The notes below the pieces were generated by a model. The model was given only the letters and a program-made list of their open reading frames with translations. It made no database searches and was not told the origin of the DNA. A stretch of DNA of 7,398 nucleotides from an uncultured Bacteroidales bacterium (GTDB lineage Bacteria > Bacteroidota > Bacteroidia > Bacteroidales > Marinilabiliaceae). The first letter of the stretch is position 1. Each line of letters begins with the position of its first letter. A program made the position numbers and the translations under genes. The stretch is from contig CAKVCS010000050.1 of the NCBI GenBank assembly GCA_934725785.1, positions 1 through 7,398 on the forward strand, in the 5' to 3' direction. Positions 1 to 6,403 of this stretch are shown one piece after another.

Positions 1-310
1 ACGTAAGCTTGGCCCTGTTGCTGCTGAAGCGCGGGACGAAGCCTATGAGGAAGTCCGTCTCCCACCGCTGGTTCTTGCCATAGTCCCACCCCGGGCCTAT
101 GGACAGCATGCCTATGCTGCCTGCGAATTGTGTCTTGGTGTAGTGGGGAATCAGCTTAGCGTGAGCCTCTTGGTATTTCTCTATGCGCATGTCATACCTC
201 GTCACGCCTTCGGGCAGCGAGTCCGGGCGCAGAGCCGCCGAGGCCGACGCATGGAGAGCGGGGGCGGACAGCAAGGCCGCCGCGAAGAGCTTAAAAAGTA
301 GCGACCTCAT
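1..310 (-). CDS. Exported, probable outer-membrane protein, C-terminus beyond the window
   Basis: The reading frame opens with ATG at 310-308 and stays open through base 1, giving 103 residues of an unfinished protein. Residues 1-24 form a signal peptide: MRSLL with basic residues, a hydrophobic AAALLSAPAL core, and an Ala-rich cleavage region. The mature part contains QFAGSIGMLSIGPGWDYGK (about 61-79) followed by WETDFLIGFVPRF (about 83-95). These alternating aromatic and glycine-rich stretches suggest beta-strands of an outer-membrane barrel, and they resemble conserved uncharacterised Bacteroidetes surface proteins as I remember them. The start lies 20 bases inside the end of the upstream metallophosphoesterase gene, in another frame, so the two are probably co-transcribed and translationally coupled. 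There is no Shine-Dalgarno sequence. The function is unknown; the barrel assignment is inference. Confidence 0.72.
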   Translation of the reverse strand, partial: MRSLLFKLFAAALLSAPALHASASAALRPDSLPEGVTRYDMRIEKYQEAHAKLIPHYTKTQFAGSIGMLSIGPGWDYGKNQRWETDFLIGFVPRFSSNRAKLT

Positions 311-1121
311 ATGTATATCCGTCTTCTTTTATGTCAAAAATCAAGTAGGCGCGGTCAGCGACGCACGTCGTCGTGTGATATATCAACCCGTCGCCAAACA
401 GGTCGTCGTGGGTGATGCGATGGATGTGGCCGGAGATTGAGAACATGAAGCCGGGCATGCGCTTCAGGACTTCGTGGAAGAAGCGCGCGATGTTGTTGTT
501 GAACTCGTCGTCAAAAGGGCGGCAGTGCTGCAGCACTATGGTGCGTGAGCAGTCGGACGGGAAGTTGTCCATCTCCGAATATAAGAAGTTGAGGTCCGGC
601 ACGGGGTGCGAATAGTCGAACTCCAGCGCGTTGGTGTTCAGGCACACGAAGCGGACGTCGCCCGCCGAGAACGCGAAGTTGAGATCTCCCCACACTTTGC
701 CGAATGTCTGTTTGCCAGTCCCCAGGCAGTCGTGGTTGCCTATCACGGCGACATACGGGGCCTCGAGCTTCGAGAGGATGTCGCGCTGCCAAAGGAACTC
801 CTTGTTCACGCCGAAGTCCGTCAGGTCGCCCGCATGGACTATAAAGTCTATGTCCGTACGGCTGTTGAGGTCGCGAACCAGGTCCTCCGTCTCGTCATAC
901 CATCGTTGGGTGTCGGATATCAAGGCGAAGCGGAACGCCTTGCGCCCCTTAGTCGCCGCCTCTATGCGCGCCACGTTGCGCTGGTTAATGTGTGTTTCGC
1001 CGCTGATGTCAACGCAATATGGGTGGTAGTCGAATGCGTCGCAGGCGGAAAGTAGCGCAGCGGCGCACAGCCCCGCCACAATGGCTGTGGCGATGGGTTG
1101 CTTGACTCTTCTGATTTTCAA
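291..1121 (-). CDS. Metallophosphoesterase lipoprotein (calcineurin-like)
   Basis: This 276-residue protein carries the calcineurin-like phosphoesterase motif series: SDTQ (69-72), GDLTD (98-102), GNHD (128-131), a histidine in LQHCRP (H199) and SGHIH (230-234). Such enzymes bind two metal ions and cleave phosphomono- or phosphodiesters; the substrate here is unknown. The N-terminus has basic residues, a hydrophobic stretch and a lipobox LLSAC with Cys27, so the protein is probably a membrane-anchored lipoprotein acting in the periplasm or at the surface. The first motif is normally DxH; here it is DTQ, with Gln72 in the metal-ligand His position, which may alter metal binding. The start is TTG: an in-frame TAA lies seven codons upstream and no ATG or GTG intervenes that would keep the whole signal peptide. 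The 3' end overlaps the next gene by 20 bases. Confidence 0.85.
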   Translation of the reverse strand: MKIRRVKQPIATAIVAGLCAAALLSACDAFDYHPYCVDISGETHINQRNVARIEAATKGRKAFRFALISDTQRWYDETEDLVRDLNSRTDIDFIVHAGDLTDFGVNKEFLWQRDILSKLEAPYVAVIGNHDCLGTGKQTFGKVWGDLNFAFSAGDVRFVCLNTNALEFDYSHPVPDLNFLYSEMDNFPSDCSRTIVLQHCRPFDDEFNNNIARFFHEVLKRMPGFMFSISGHIHRITHDDLFGDGLIYHTTTCVADRAYLIFDIKEDGYTYEVATF

Positions 1122-1148
1122 GATGTCGATGTGTTTGAATTATTCTCC

Positions 1149-1161
1149 CGCTAAGTTAGCG
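1149..1161. promoter_or_regulatory. Short palindrome in the divergent promoter region
   Basis: CGCTAAGTTAGCG is a perfect inverted repeat with 6-base arms around a central G. It lies in the 143-base gap between the divergent metallophosphoesterase and hydrolase genes. On the minus strand it includes TAACTTAG (1158-1151), one base from the Bacteroidetes -7 consensus TAnnTTTG and about 30 bases before the TTG start. It could be a promoter with an overlapping operator for the minus-strand unit. No convincing -33 element was found, so the call is tentative. Confidence 0.3.
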
Positions 1162-1226
1162 CGTTTTCCCGTAAAATTGGTAGCCGTTCACTTGACGCGT
1201 CTACCTGAGTTTGTGGCTAAAAGGCG

Positions 1227-1234
1227 TAAACTTG
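1227..1234 (+). promoter_or_regulatory. Candidate -7 element of the hydrolase gene
   Basis: TAAACTTG differs from the TAnnTTTG consensus at one base and would give a leader of roughly 25 bases before the ATG at 1265. No good TTTG -33 element sits 19-21 bases upstream, so this is a weak call. Confidence 0.25.
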
Positions 1235-1264
1235 CCAGCAAAACCACAAAGTCAGATATACATT

Positions 1265-2347
1265 ATGCGAATTCAGTTTTTAATTGCCGTGATCGCGCTG
1301 GCGGCGGGTTCCGTGTGCAGCGCGCAGGAGGTCGCGTCGGGCGGCAGTGACGCGCCGGCCACTGACGTTAGCCTGGTGCTCACGCAGTCATGGGACAAGA
1401 CGTTCCAGCAGAGCGACAGGGTGGAGCACCGGAAGGTGACATTCCACAACCGTTTCGGTATCACGCTCGCCGCCGACGTCTACGTCCCCATCCGTTCGCT
1501 CGCGGATAGAGATGCGGATTCAAAATTGCCGGCAATTGCCGTGTGCGGCCCCTTTGGTGCCGTCAAGGAGCAATCGTCGGGCCTCTATGCGCAGAGTCTC
1601 GCAGAGCGAGGCTTCCTCACCATGGCGTTCGACCCGTCATTCACAGGCGAGAGCGGCGGCGAGCCCCGCAACGTGGCCTCGCCTGACCTCAATACCGAGG
1701 ATTTCAGCGCCGCTGTCGATTACCTCGCTACGAGCGACATGGTAGACGCTGGCAGGATAGGGATTCTCGGCATATGCGGGTGGGGCGGCTTCGCCATCAA
1801 TGCCGCCGCCAACGACCCGCGGATAAAGGCTACTGTAGCCTCGACCATGTATAGCATTACGCGTGTCACCACGAACGGCTATTTCGACCAGGCCACGGCG
1901 GAACAACGTTACCAAAAGCGGGTCGAGCTAAGCAGCCAACGCACCGAGGACTATCGCACAGGAAGTTACAAGCGCAACGTCATGAACCCTAAGCCGGTCG
2001 ATGGCGACCCGCAGTTCATGCAAGACTACTACGATTACTATAAGACAAAGCGCGGCTTCCACGAGCGTTCCATCAACTCGGGGCAAGGCTGGAATGTCAC
2101 ATCCTCCCTAAGCTTTTTGAACTCGCAGATATTGCAATACGCGAGCGAGATCCGCAGTGCGGTACTCATTGTCCACGGCGAGAAAGCCCACTCACGCTAT
2201 ATGGGCGAGGACGCGTTCAAACTGCTCAAGGGCGAGAACAAGAGGCTGCTCATTGTGCCGGGCGCAACACATTGCGACCTCTATGACAATCTCAGTCTCA
2301 TCCCGCTTGACGATATCGCCGAGTTCTTCCGAGCCTACCTCAAGTAG
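1265..2347 (+). CDS. Secreted alpha/beta hydrolase
   Basis: This is a 360-residue alpha/beta-hydrolase-fold protein. The ATG at 1265 was chosen because it begins a clean signal peptide (MRIQFLIAVIALAAGSVCSAQ); an upstream in-frame ATG at 1211 would put a polar stretch before it. The order of elements fits the fold: beta-strand LPAIAVCGPFGAV, then the oxyanion-side FDPSFTGESGGEPR, then the nucleophile-elbow region GILGICGWGGFA (GICGWGG at 169-175), then VLIVHGEKAHSR with a likely acid E306, and PGATHCDLYD with the likely catalytic His336. The nucleophile is uncertain: the usual Ser is absent from the elbow, so Cys171 may serve, as in dienelactone-hydrolase-like enzymes. From memory, GICGWGG recurs in a Bacteroidetes and proteobacterial hydrolase family of the COG1073 type. 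The substrate is unknown; location is probably periplasmic. It is divergent from the metallophosphoesterase gene. Confidence 0.82.
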   Translation: MRIQFLIAVIALAAGSVCSAQEVASGGSDAPATDVSLVLTQSWDKTFQQSDRVEHRKVTFHNRFGITLAADVYVPIRSLADRDADSKLPAIAVCGPFGAVKEQSSGLYAQSLAERGFLTMAFDPSFTGESGGEPRNVASPDLNTEDFSAAVDYLATSDMVDAGRIGILGICGWGGFAINAAANDPRIKATVASTMYSITRVTTNGYFDQATAEQRYQKRVELSSQRTEDYRTGSYKRNVMNPKPVDGDPQFMQDYYDYYKTKRGFHERSINSGQGWNVTSSLSFLNSQILQYASEIRSAVLIVHGEKAHSRYMGEDAFKLLKGENKRLLIVPGATHCDLYDNLSLIPLDDIAEFFRAYLK

Positions 2348-2382
2348 CCGGCTGATTGAGACGAACGGGGTGTCTGTGCCGT

Positions 2383-2440
2383 TGTAGCAAAAGCAAACAA
2401 AAAAGGCGTGGAAAGAGACTTCCCGCCTTTTTTCGCTACA
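2383..2440. terminator. Bidirectional terminator between convergent genes
   Basis: The core stem pairs AAAAAAGGCG (2399-2408) with CGCCTTTTTT (2424-2433); inside it GGAA (2410-2413) pairs with TTCC (2420-2423) around a six-base loop, with T2409 bulged. A-run and T-run flank the GC stem, so it reads as a Rho-independent terminator on both strands, for the hydrolase on plus and the TonB-dependent receptor on minus. An outer arm TGTAGC (2383-2388) / GCTACA (2435-2440) can extend the structure. Confidence 0.85.
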
Positions 2441-2464
2441 TTGTGAGAGAAATAAAGCACTTGA

Positions 2465-2527
2465 CACTGTGAGTGCCAACTATTCCATAGCGTTCATTGT
2501 TTTGGGCGCTATGCAAATATGACAGTG
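2465..2527. repeat. Nested inverted repeats of unknown role
   Basis: CATAGCG (2486-2492) and CGCTATG (2507-2513) form a perfect 7-base inverted repeat around a 14-base loop. Outside it CACTGT (2465-2470) matches ACAGTG (2522-2527) in inverted orientation. No T-run follows on either strand, so it is not a standard terminator. It lies just past the end of the receptor gene, so it may help 3'-end formation or protect the transcript; this is inference. Confidence 0.4.
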
Positions 2528-2556
2528 CAGCTCTCCCCATCTTGTTGCCGCAAGGG

Positions 2557-4950
2557 TTAAAACTCCACGCTCAGCTTGACGTTTATGCGCCTTGACGTCA
2601 AGTAGTTCGGCACTCCATATTTGTTCCCCTCGGTGTCCGACACCCAGAAGTGGGATATCGTGTTGGCGAAGTCGAAGAGGTTGAAGACCTCGACGCCTGC
2701 CTTGGCCGAACGCAGCGGCCTGTTTTTCTGCGTCCCGTCTTTGCCCAGGGCGAAGTCTTTATACAGCCCGAGGTCAACTCGCTTGTAGCCCGGCATCCTG
2801 TTGGTCTGTTGCCAGCGCTCGCTGCCCGACGGGCCGAACGGCAGGCCCGTGCCGAAGAACATGCTCAGCATGGCCGTCACGCTCTTGTTGCCCGGCATGT
2901 AGTCCTGCACCATTATGGAGAACTGGACCCTCTGGTCCGTAGGGCGGGCTATGCTGCCGTGGCCGTCGCCCTCAATGTCCTCTTTTGTCTGCATTATGCT
3001 CAGCGTGGCCCAGCTCTCCGCTCCTTTCACCAGCTCTCCGTTGAGCTTGAAGTCCACGCCCGCCGCATACCCGCGTGCGGAGTTCTCCGCCTCGTAGCGC
3101 AGGCGGACGTTGTCTATGCTATAGGGGTTGAGGTCCCGGAGCCACTTGTAATAGGCCTCGACCGAGAATTTCATAGGCCGCTCGGCCGAGCCGAAGTACA
3201 GGTCTCCGCCGCATATGAGCTGCCAGCTCTTTTGCGGGCCTACGCCCTTGTTCAGCGTGGCGTCGGCCCTTTTCATCTCGCGCAGGTTGGGCAGCTGGCA
3301 ATACCGACCCGTCGCGAGCCTCAGCCTCCACCTCCCGAAGTTCGCCGTGGCGGCGGCTCGCGGGCTCCATATGGTGTGGCCGCCGGCCGTCTGGTGGGCA
3401 AGGCGCATCCCAAGTGTCAGCGTCAGAGTCCCTTCGCCTATCGGCAGCCCGTGCGTGGCGCTGCTTGCGTAGACTTCCGCGCGGGTCTGCCACAGGGCGT
3501 TGTCGGCCATTCGCAGGCTGGTCATGCGCAGGTCGCCCGCCGATGGCGGCGTGACATATCCCGCCGAGTCGGTGTATTCCCACTCGTCGGTGAGGTCGGC
3601 GTAGTGTTCCCTGGTCAGCTTGGCCTGCGCCTTCAGGTCGTTATATGGCCCGGCGCTCGCCGTCACGCCCGCGCTGACCGAGTAGACCTCGCCGAACAGG
3701 AAGTTGCGGGCGTGTTGCATGTATCCGCCTACGCCAATGTTCTCGCTCTGGTCTACCGCGGTCTCGCTCTGCGAGTTGGCCGCCTGCTGAAGCCAATATT
3801 CGCCAAGGATGTCATATTTCTCCTCCTCCTCCGTCCGGAACATCGACGCCGTCAGGTTCACTCTCCCCCGTTCACCTATCCTCTTGTCAGCCTGCGCCGC
3901 CACGACGCACGTGCGGTACTTGTCCTTCTCCTGCCCCTCAAAATATATGGTCAGCTTCTTGGCGTCTGATATGGTGCCGAAGGTTGTCTCGCGGTCCTCG
4001 GGCGTGAATTTATATGTGTTCTGCGAATAGTACGCCAGCAGCCCGATGGTTGTCCCGCCCCCGCCCGTGGTCAGGGTCCAGTATGTCTGCGCGTCGAAGA
4101 ATGTCGGGGCGTAGTCGCCCTTCGTGTCCAGGCTGCCAAACAGGTATTGGTTTGTCTTGTACCTCACACCCGTTATGTGGGTGACGCGCCCGCCCGCTAT
4201 GGCGCCCTCCGCATGGGCCTGCGCGCCGAGCAGGCTCACTCGCCCTCCGGCGTGGAACTCGCTCGGACGCTTGTAGCGGACGTCCAATACGCTCGAGAGC
4301 TTGTCGCCATACGTGGCGTCGAACCCGCCAGCCGAGAAGTTGAGCTCCTCCACCATGTCGGGGTTCACGAAGCTCAGGCCCTCCTGCTCGCCAGCCCTTA
4401 TGAGGAACGGGCGGTAGACCTCCACGCCGTTCACGTACACGAGGTTCTCGTCGAAGCTGCCGCCCCTGACGCGGTACTGGCTGCTCAGCTCGTTGTTGCT
4501 CGCCACGCCCATCTGGCTCTTTATCACGGCCTCCACGCCCGCATCCGCGCTGGCCACGTCGGTCGCCAGCTTGGCGTTGATGCCCTCGAAGCCCGCCGCC
4601 TGCCGTTTGCCTACCACGGCAACCTCGTCGCCCTCTATATCGTCAATGTTCATCACGATGCGTATGTCGCGGCTCCGGCTCGGAATCTCAAGCGTGTCGG
4701 GCTTATAGCCGAGGCATCGGACAGCCACGCGGGTGGGGTAACGCCCCGAGTACCTTATGCCGAAGCGTCCGTCGGCGTCGGTCACCGCGCCCGTTATTGT
4801 GCTGAGCTCCATTATCGTCGCGCCCTCTATCGGGCGGCCGCCCTTGTCCTCGATGCGGCCTCCGAAGCCTTGAGCCGTGGCCGTGGCCGTGGCAAGCGCA
4901 GCTGCGGCCATGGTGAGTATCTTTTGTGCCAATGTTCTCTTTCCGGGCAT
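2557..4950 (-). CDS. TonB-dependent outer-membrane receptor with carboxypeptidase-like domain
   Basis: This 797-residue protein begins with a signal peptide (1-27, basic MPGKR then an Ala/Thr-rich core ending ATAQ). Residues about 28-108 form a carboxypeptidase-regulatory-like beta-sandwich (RIEDKGGRPIEGATI, then GAVTDADGRFGIR, then VAVRCLGY). A plug domain follows at about 112-235, including YRVRGGSFDENLVYVNGVEV and the SAGGFDATYGDKLSSVLDVRY stretch. The remainder is a beta-barrel of aromatic-rich strands, ending in a strand with terminal Phe (INVKLSVEF), as expected for insertion by the BAM complex. Such proteins import ligands across the outer membrane using TonB-ExbBD energy. It is shorter than SusC-type receptors (about 1000 residues) and no SusD partner lies beside it, so a glycan-uptake role is not supported; the ligand is unknown. 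It is monocistronic in this window, with its own promoter upstream and the bidirectional terminator downstream. Confidence 0.93.
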   Translation of the reverse strand: MPGKRTLAQKILTMAAAALATATATAQGFGGRIEDKGGRPIEGATIMELSTITGAVTDADGRFGIRYSGRYPTRVAVRCLGYKPDTLEIPSRSRDIRIVMNIDDIEGDEVAVVGKRQAAGFEGINAKLATDVASADAGVEAVIKSQMGVASNNELSSQYRVRGGSFDENLVYVNGVEVYRPFLIRAGEQEGLSFVNPDMVEELNFSAGGFDATYGDKLSSVLDVRYKRPSEFHAGGRVSLLGAQAHAEGAIAGGRVTHITGVRYKTNQYLFGSLDTKGDYAPTFFDAQTYWTLTTGGGGTTIGLLAYYSQNTYKFTPEDRETTFGTISDAKKLTIYFEGQEKDKYRTCVVAAQADKRIGERGRVNLTASMFRTEEEEKYDILGEYWLQQAANSQSETAVDQSENIGVGGYMQHARNFLFGEVYSVSAGVTASAGPYNDLKAQAKLTREHYADLTDEWEYTDSAGYVTPPSAGDLRMTSLRMADNALWQTRAEVYASSATHGLPIGEGTLTLTLGMRLAHQTAGGHTIWSPRAAATANFGRWRLRLATGRYCQLPNLREMKRADATLNKGVGPQKSWQLICGGDLYFGSAERPMKFSVEAYYKWLRDLNPYSIDNVRLRYEAENSARGYAAGVDFKLNGELVKGAESWATLSIMQTKEDIEGDGHGSIARPTDQRVQFSIMVQDYMPGNKSVTAMLSMFFGTGLPFGPSGSERWQQTNRMPGYKRVDLGLYKDFALGKDGTQKNRPLRSAKAGVEVFNLFDFANTISHFWVSDTEGNKYGVPNYLTSRRINVKLSVEF

Positions 4951-4990
4951 CGCGTGCTTTAAATGTTAATGTTAAGGTGTGTACGATGGG

Positions 4991-4998
4991 CAAAGATA
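4991..4998 (-). promoter_or_regulatory. -7 promoter element of the TonB-dependent receptor
   Basis: On the minus strand this reads TATCTTTG, a full match to the Bacteroidetes -7 consensus TAnnTTTG, about 40 bases before the receptor ATG. No matching -33 TTTG is seen at 19-21 bases upstream. Confidence 0.6.
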
Positions 4999-5074
4999 GC
5001 ATAAAAAGGGGGCTGGGCGTGTGGCGGCTTCTTCGGTCGTGAAGGAAAAAATGCTCAGAAAATGTGGGGAGCCT

Positions 5075-5105
5075 CTTGCGAGAAGAGAAAAAATGCCTAC
5101 CTTTG
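5075..5105 (+). promoter_or_regulatory. Bacteroidetes-type promoter of tRNA-Ser
   Basis: CTTG (5075-5078; consensus TTTG) is separated by 19 bases from TACCTTTG (5098-5105), a full match to TAnnTTTG. The tRNA begins 14 bases after the -7 box, which fits a start site a few bases before the mature 5' end. Confidence 0.75.
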
Positions 5106-5118
5106 CATCGTCATTCAA

Positions 5119-5203
5119 GGAGAGATGGCAGAGTGGTCGATTGCACCTGTCTTGAAAACAGGCGTACAGCGATGTACCCGGGGTTCGAATCCCTGTCTCT
5201 CCG
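5119..5203 (+). tRNA. tRNA-Ser(TGA)
   Basis: This reads UCA serine codons. The acceptor stem pairs GGAGAGA (5119-5125) with TCTCTCC (5196-5202), followed by discriminator G5203. The anticodon arm is CCTGT / ACAGG (5146-5150 / 5158-5162) with loop CTTGAAA, so the anticodon is TGA at 5153-5155. A long variable arm (about 5163-5179), typical of class II tRNAs such as tRNA-Ser, precedes the T arm with GGTTCGAAT. The CCA end is not encoded and must be added after transcription. Confidence 0.97.
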
Positions 5204-5225
5204 CAAATTTTCTACGAAAATTTTA

Positions 5226-5270
5226 GCCTTGGATTAATCCAAGGCTTTTTGTGTTTTTACACAAAAAGCC
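5226..5270 (+). terminator. Overlapping hairpins after tRNA-Ser
   Basis: GCCTTGGATTAATCCAAGGC (5226-5245) is a perfect palindrome followed by TTTTTGTGTTTTT, a Rho-independent terminator on plus. Its last bases GGC also start a second, perfect 12-base-pair hairpin: GGCTTTTTGTGT (5243-5254) with ACACAAAAAGCC (5259-5270) around TTTT. The two stems share bases 5243-5245, so they compete at the junction. A further AT-rich inverted repeat AAATTTTC / GAAAATTT (5205-5212 / 5216-5223) lies between the tRNA and the terminator. Confidence 0.85.
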
Positions 5271-5292
5271 TCATAACCTCTTAACTGACTGA

Positions 5293-5586
5293 TTGCGCTT
5301 CTCCATCAAGGATTTCTCGTTCGGTTCTTTGAACCTGGGCGATATTGACCTTACCAACGTCACCGGCATTGTTGACGGCAACCGCGACCTCATGCTTAAC
5401 ACCGAGGGACAGCAGGTGTCGGTTATGCTCGGGCCTCTTGCCGTGAACGTCAACGTGACACTTTTTGAAGGTGAGTCGGGCGTTCGCCTTGTCAATCCGG
5501 ATTCATCCATATCCCCGGCTACCCCCGGAAACTCCCGACTGTGTCGCATATGCCACGCAGGAATGTCTAAATCTAAACCAAAATAG
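5293..5586 (+). pseudogene. Truncated, internally deleted copy of the calycin-like gene
   Basis: The frame from a possible TTG at 5293 (preceded directly by a TGA) encodes a 97-residue segment closely similar to the next gene. It matches residues about 62-119 of that protein (FSIKDFSFGSLNLGDIDLT against LSIKDFKFGDLSLGDINLT; NRDLM against NRDLR), then jumps to the FEGES segment near residue 148. About 28 residues are missing between. It has no signal peptide, and after SPAT the C-terminal sequence no longer resembles the intact copy. The homology starts only about 25 bases after the tRNA-Ser terminator hairpins, so the 5' end was removed by rearrangement. The short GAAGGT-like sequence present at both edges of the missing segment in the intact gene could have mediated the deletion. 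It is most likely a decayed tandem duplicate; expression is doubtful. Confidence 0.75.
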
Positions 5587-5589
5587 CGT

Positions 5590-6228
5590 ATGAAGAGAAT
5601 CCTTACATTTTTTATGCTCTTTGCGGCAGCCTTCGCCAATGCGGCTGCTGCGGACGTCGAGGTTGCCGACCAGGCCACCTATGTGGGCGATCTTTCCATA
5701 GTTGTCAAGGGAAAGGAGACAAAGAACGAGAACACCAACATAATCATAGAGCGGACTGATGCGGAGAAGGGGCTGTATAAGCTCTCTATCAAGGATTTCA
5801 AGTTCGGTGACTTGAGTTTGGGTGACATCAATCTTACGGACGTGGAGGGTGTCGTGGACGACAACCGCGACTTGAGGCTATCCGTTGAAAATCAGTCTGT
5901 ATCCGTGAAATTGTCTATCGTTCCGGTCGCTGTCAAGGTATCTCTCGAAGGTGTCGTCTCTGGCGCGAAATTCAAGACGACAAGCCTCGAAATAATGGAT
6001 GCCCCTATGGTCGGTACAGTCTCGGCCGCATTCGAGGGCGAGTCGGACGCATATCTCGTGGCTCCTAAGGATCCGGAATCACCGGCAACCTCCCTGCCCT
6101 CGGTCAACGCGGCCGACGGCACTGTTCAGATTTTCAACCTCCTCGGGCATCCCGTGCAGACCATGGGTCGCGGCGTCTACATTATCCGCCGTGCCGATGG
6201 CTCGACGGTAAAGGTCGTGAGGCGTTAA
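5590..6228 (+). CDS. Secreted calycin-like beta-barrel protein with possible type IX sorting C-terminus
   Basis: This 212-residue protein starts with a signal peptide (MKRILTFFMLFAAAFANAAA, 1-20). Residues about 28-150 resemble the putative calycin-like domain of Bacteroidetes: YVGDLSIVV, a charged loop, LYKLSIKDFKFGDLSLGDI, then VEGVVDDNRDLRLSVE, and a last pair of strands through AFEG. Family members are small predicted beta-barrels of unknown ligand. The C-terminus (about 172-212: DGTVQIFNLLGHPVQ, then GVYIIRRADGSTVKVVRR) resembles the type A sorting domain of the type IX secretion system, which would place the protein outside the cell or on its surface. No Shine-Dalgarno sequence and no clear promoter were found just upstream. 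A damaged relative of this gene lies directly before it, and a strong terminator follows. The domain calls rest on recalled family patterns. Confidence 0.75.
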   Translation: MKRILTFFMLFAAAFANAAAADVEVADQATYVGDLSIVVKGKETKNENTNIIIERTDAEKGLYKLSIKDFKFGDLSLGDINLTDVEGVVDDNRDLRLSVENQSVSVKLSIVPVAVKVSLEGVVSGAKFKTTSLEIMDAPMVGTVSAAFEGESDAYLVAPKDPESPATSLPSVNAADGTVQIFNLLGHPVQTMGRGVYIIRRADGSTVKVVRR

Positions 6229-6243
6229 TTGGCTTCAATGGCA

Positions 6244-6264
6244 GGGGGGGGAGTTTCCCCCCCC
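6244..6264 (+). repeat. Poly-G/poly-C hairpin after the calycin-like gene
   Basis: Eight G (6244-6251), a five-base loop AGTTT, and eight C (6257-6264) form a perfect GC hairpin starting 16 bases after the stop codon. It has no T-run of its own and stands 11 bases before the main terminator. Both tracts are prone to length change during replication and sequencing. It may protect the mRNA 3' end; this is inference. Confidence 0.6.
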
Positions 6265-6275
6265 GTGCGTATAAT

Positions 6276-6313
6276 AAAAGGCGCGCTACCCTCAATGGAT
6301 GGCGCGCCTTTTT
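6276..6313 (+). terminator. Rho-independent terminator of the calycin-like gene
   Basis: AAAAGGCGCGC (6276-6286) pairs with GCGCGCCTTTT (6302-6312); a T-G wobble closes the loop. T-rich sequence follows the GC stem. The A-run on the other arm makes it symmetric, so it could also stop minus-strand transcription that runs past the tracrRNA terminator. Confidence 0.88.
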
Positions 6314-6372
6314 GTTTTGCGGATTTTGGTGCGTAAGGATGTCGCCGCGCCCGTCATGGCGGGGGGGTACGC

Positions 6373-6403
6373 AAAAAAAAATCGAGCCTCCGAAGAAGCC
6401 CGA
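6373..6403 (-). terminator. tracrRNA terminator with UUCG tetraloop
   Basis: On the minus strand TCGGGCTTC pairs with GGAGGCTCGA-type sequence (6403-6395 with 6390-6382; two G-U wobbles), capped by a C(UUCG)G tetraloop, and is followed at once by nine T (6381-6373). The T-run exists only on this strand, which fixes the direction of the RNA. It is probably also the last functional hairpin of the tracrRNA. Confidence 0.88.

Noticed and set aside
1211..1264. Longer N-terminus for the alpha/beta hydrolase
   Set aside because: The extra 18 residues would precede a typical signal peptide that begins at the ATG at 1265, and the upstream part overlaps the likely promoter.
2650..3969. Long plus-strand open frame (439 codons) opposite the TonB-dependent receptor
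   Set aside because: It is antisense to a well-supported gene, rich in Arg, Ala and Val with no recognisable domain, and is a by-product of GC-rich codon use.
2557..4950. SusC/SusD polysaccharide utilisation locus
   Set aside because: The receptor is about 200 residues too short for SusC, no SusD-like gene or glycoside hydrolase is adjacent, and the neighbours are separated by terminators.
4147..4962. Plus-strand open frame (271 codons) opposite the receptor N-terminus
   Set aside because: Same reason: a codon-bias shadow of the plug and carboxypeptidase-like domains, without its own start signals.
5119..5300. Integrated element with attachment site at tRNA-Ser
   Set aside because: I found no integrase and no repeat of the tRNA 3' end downstream; the truncated gene next to it may reflect simple rearrangement.
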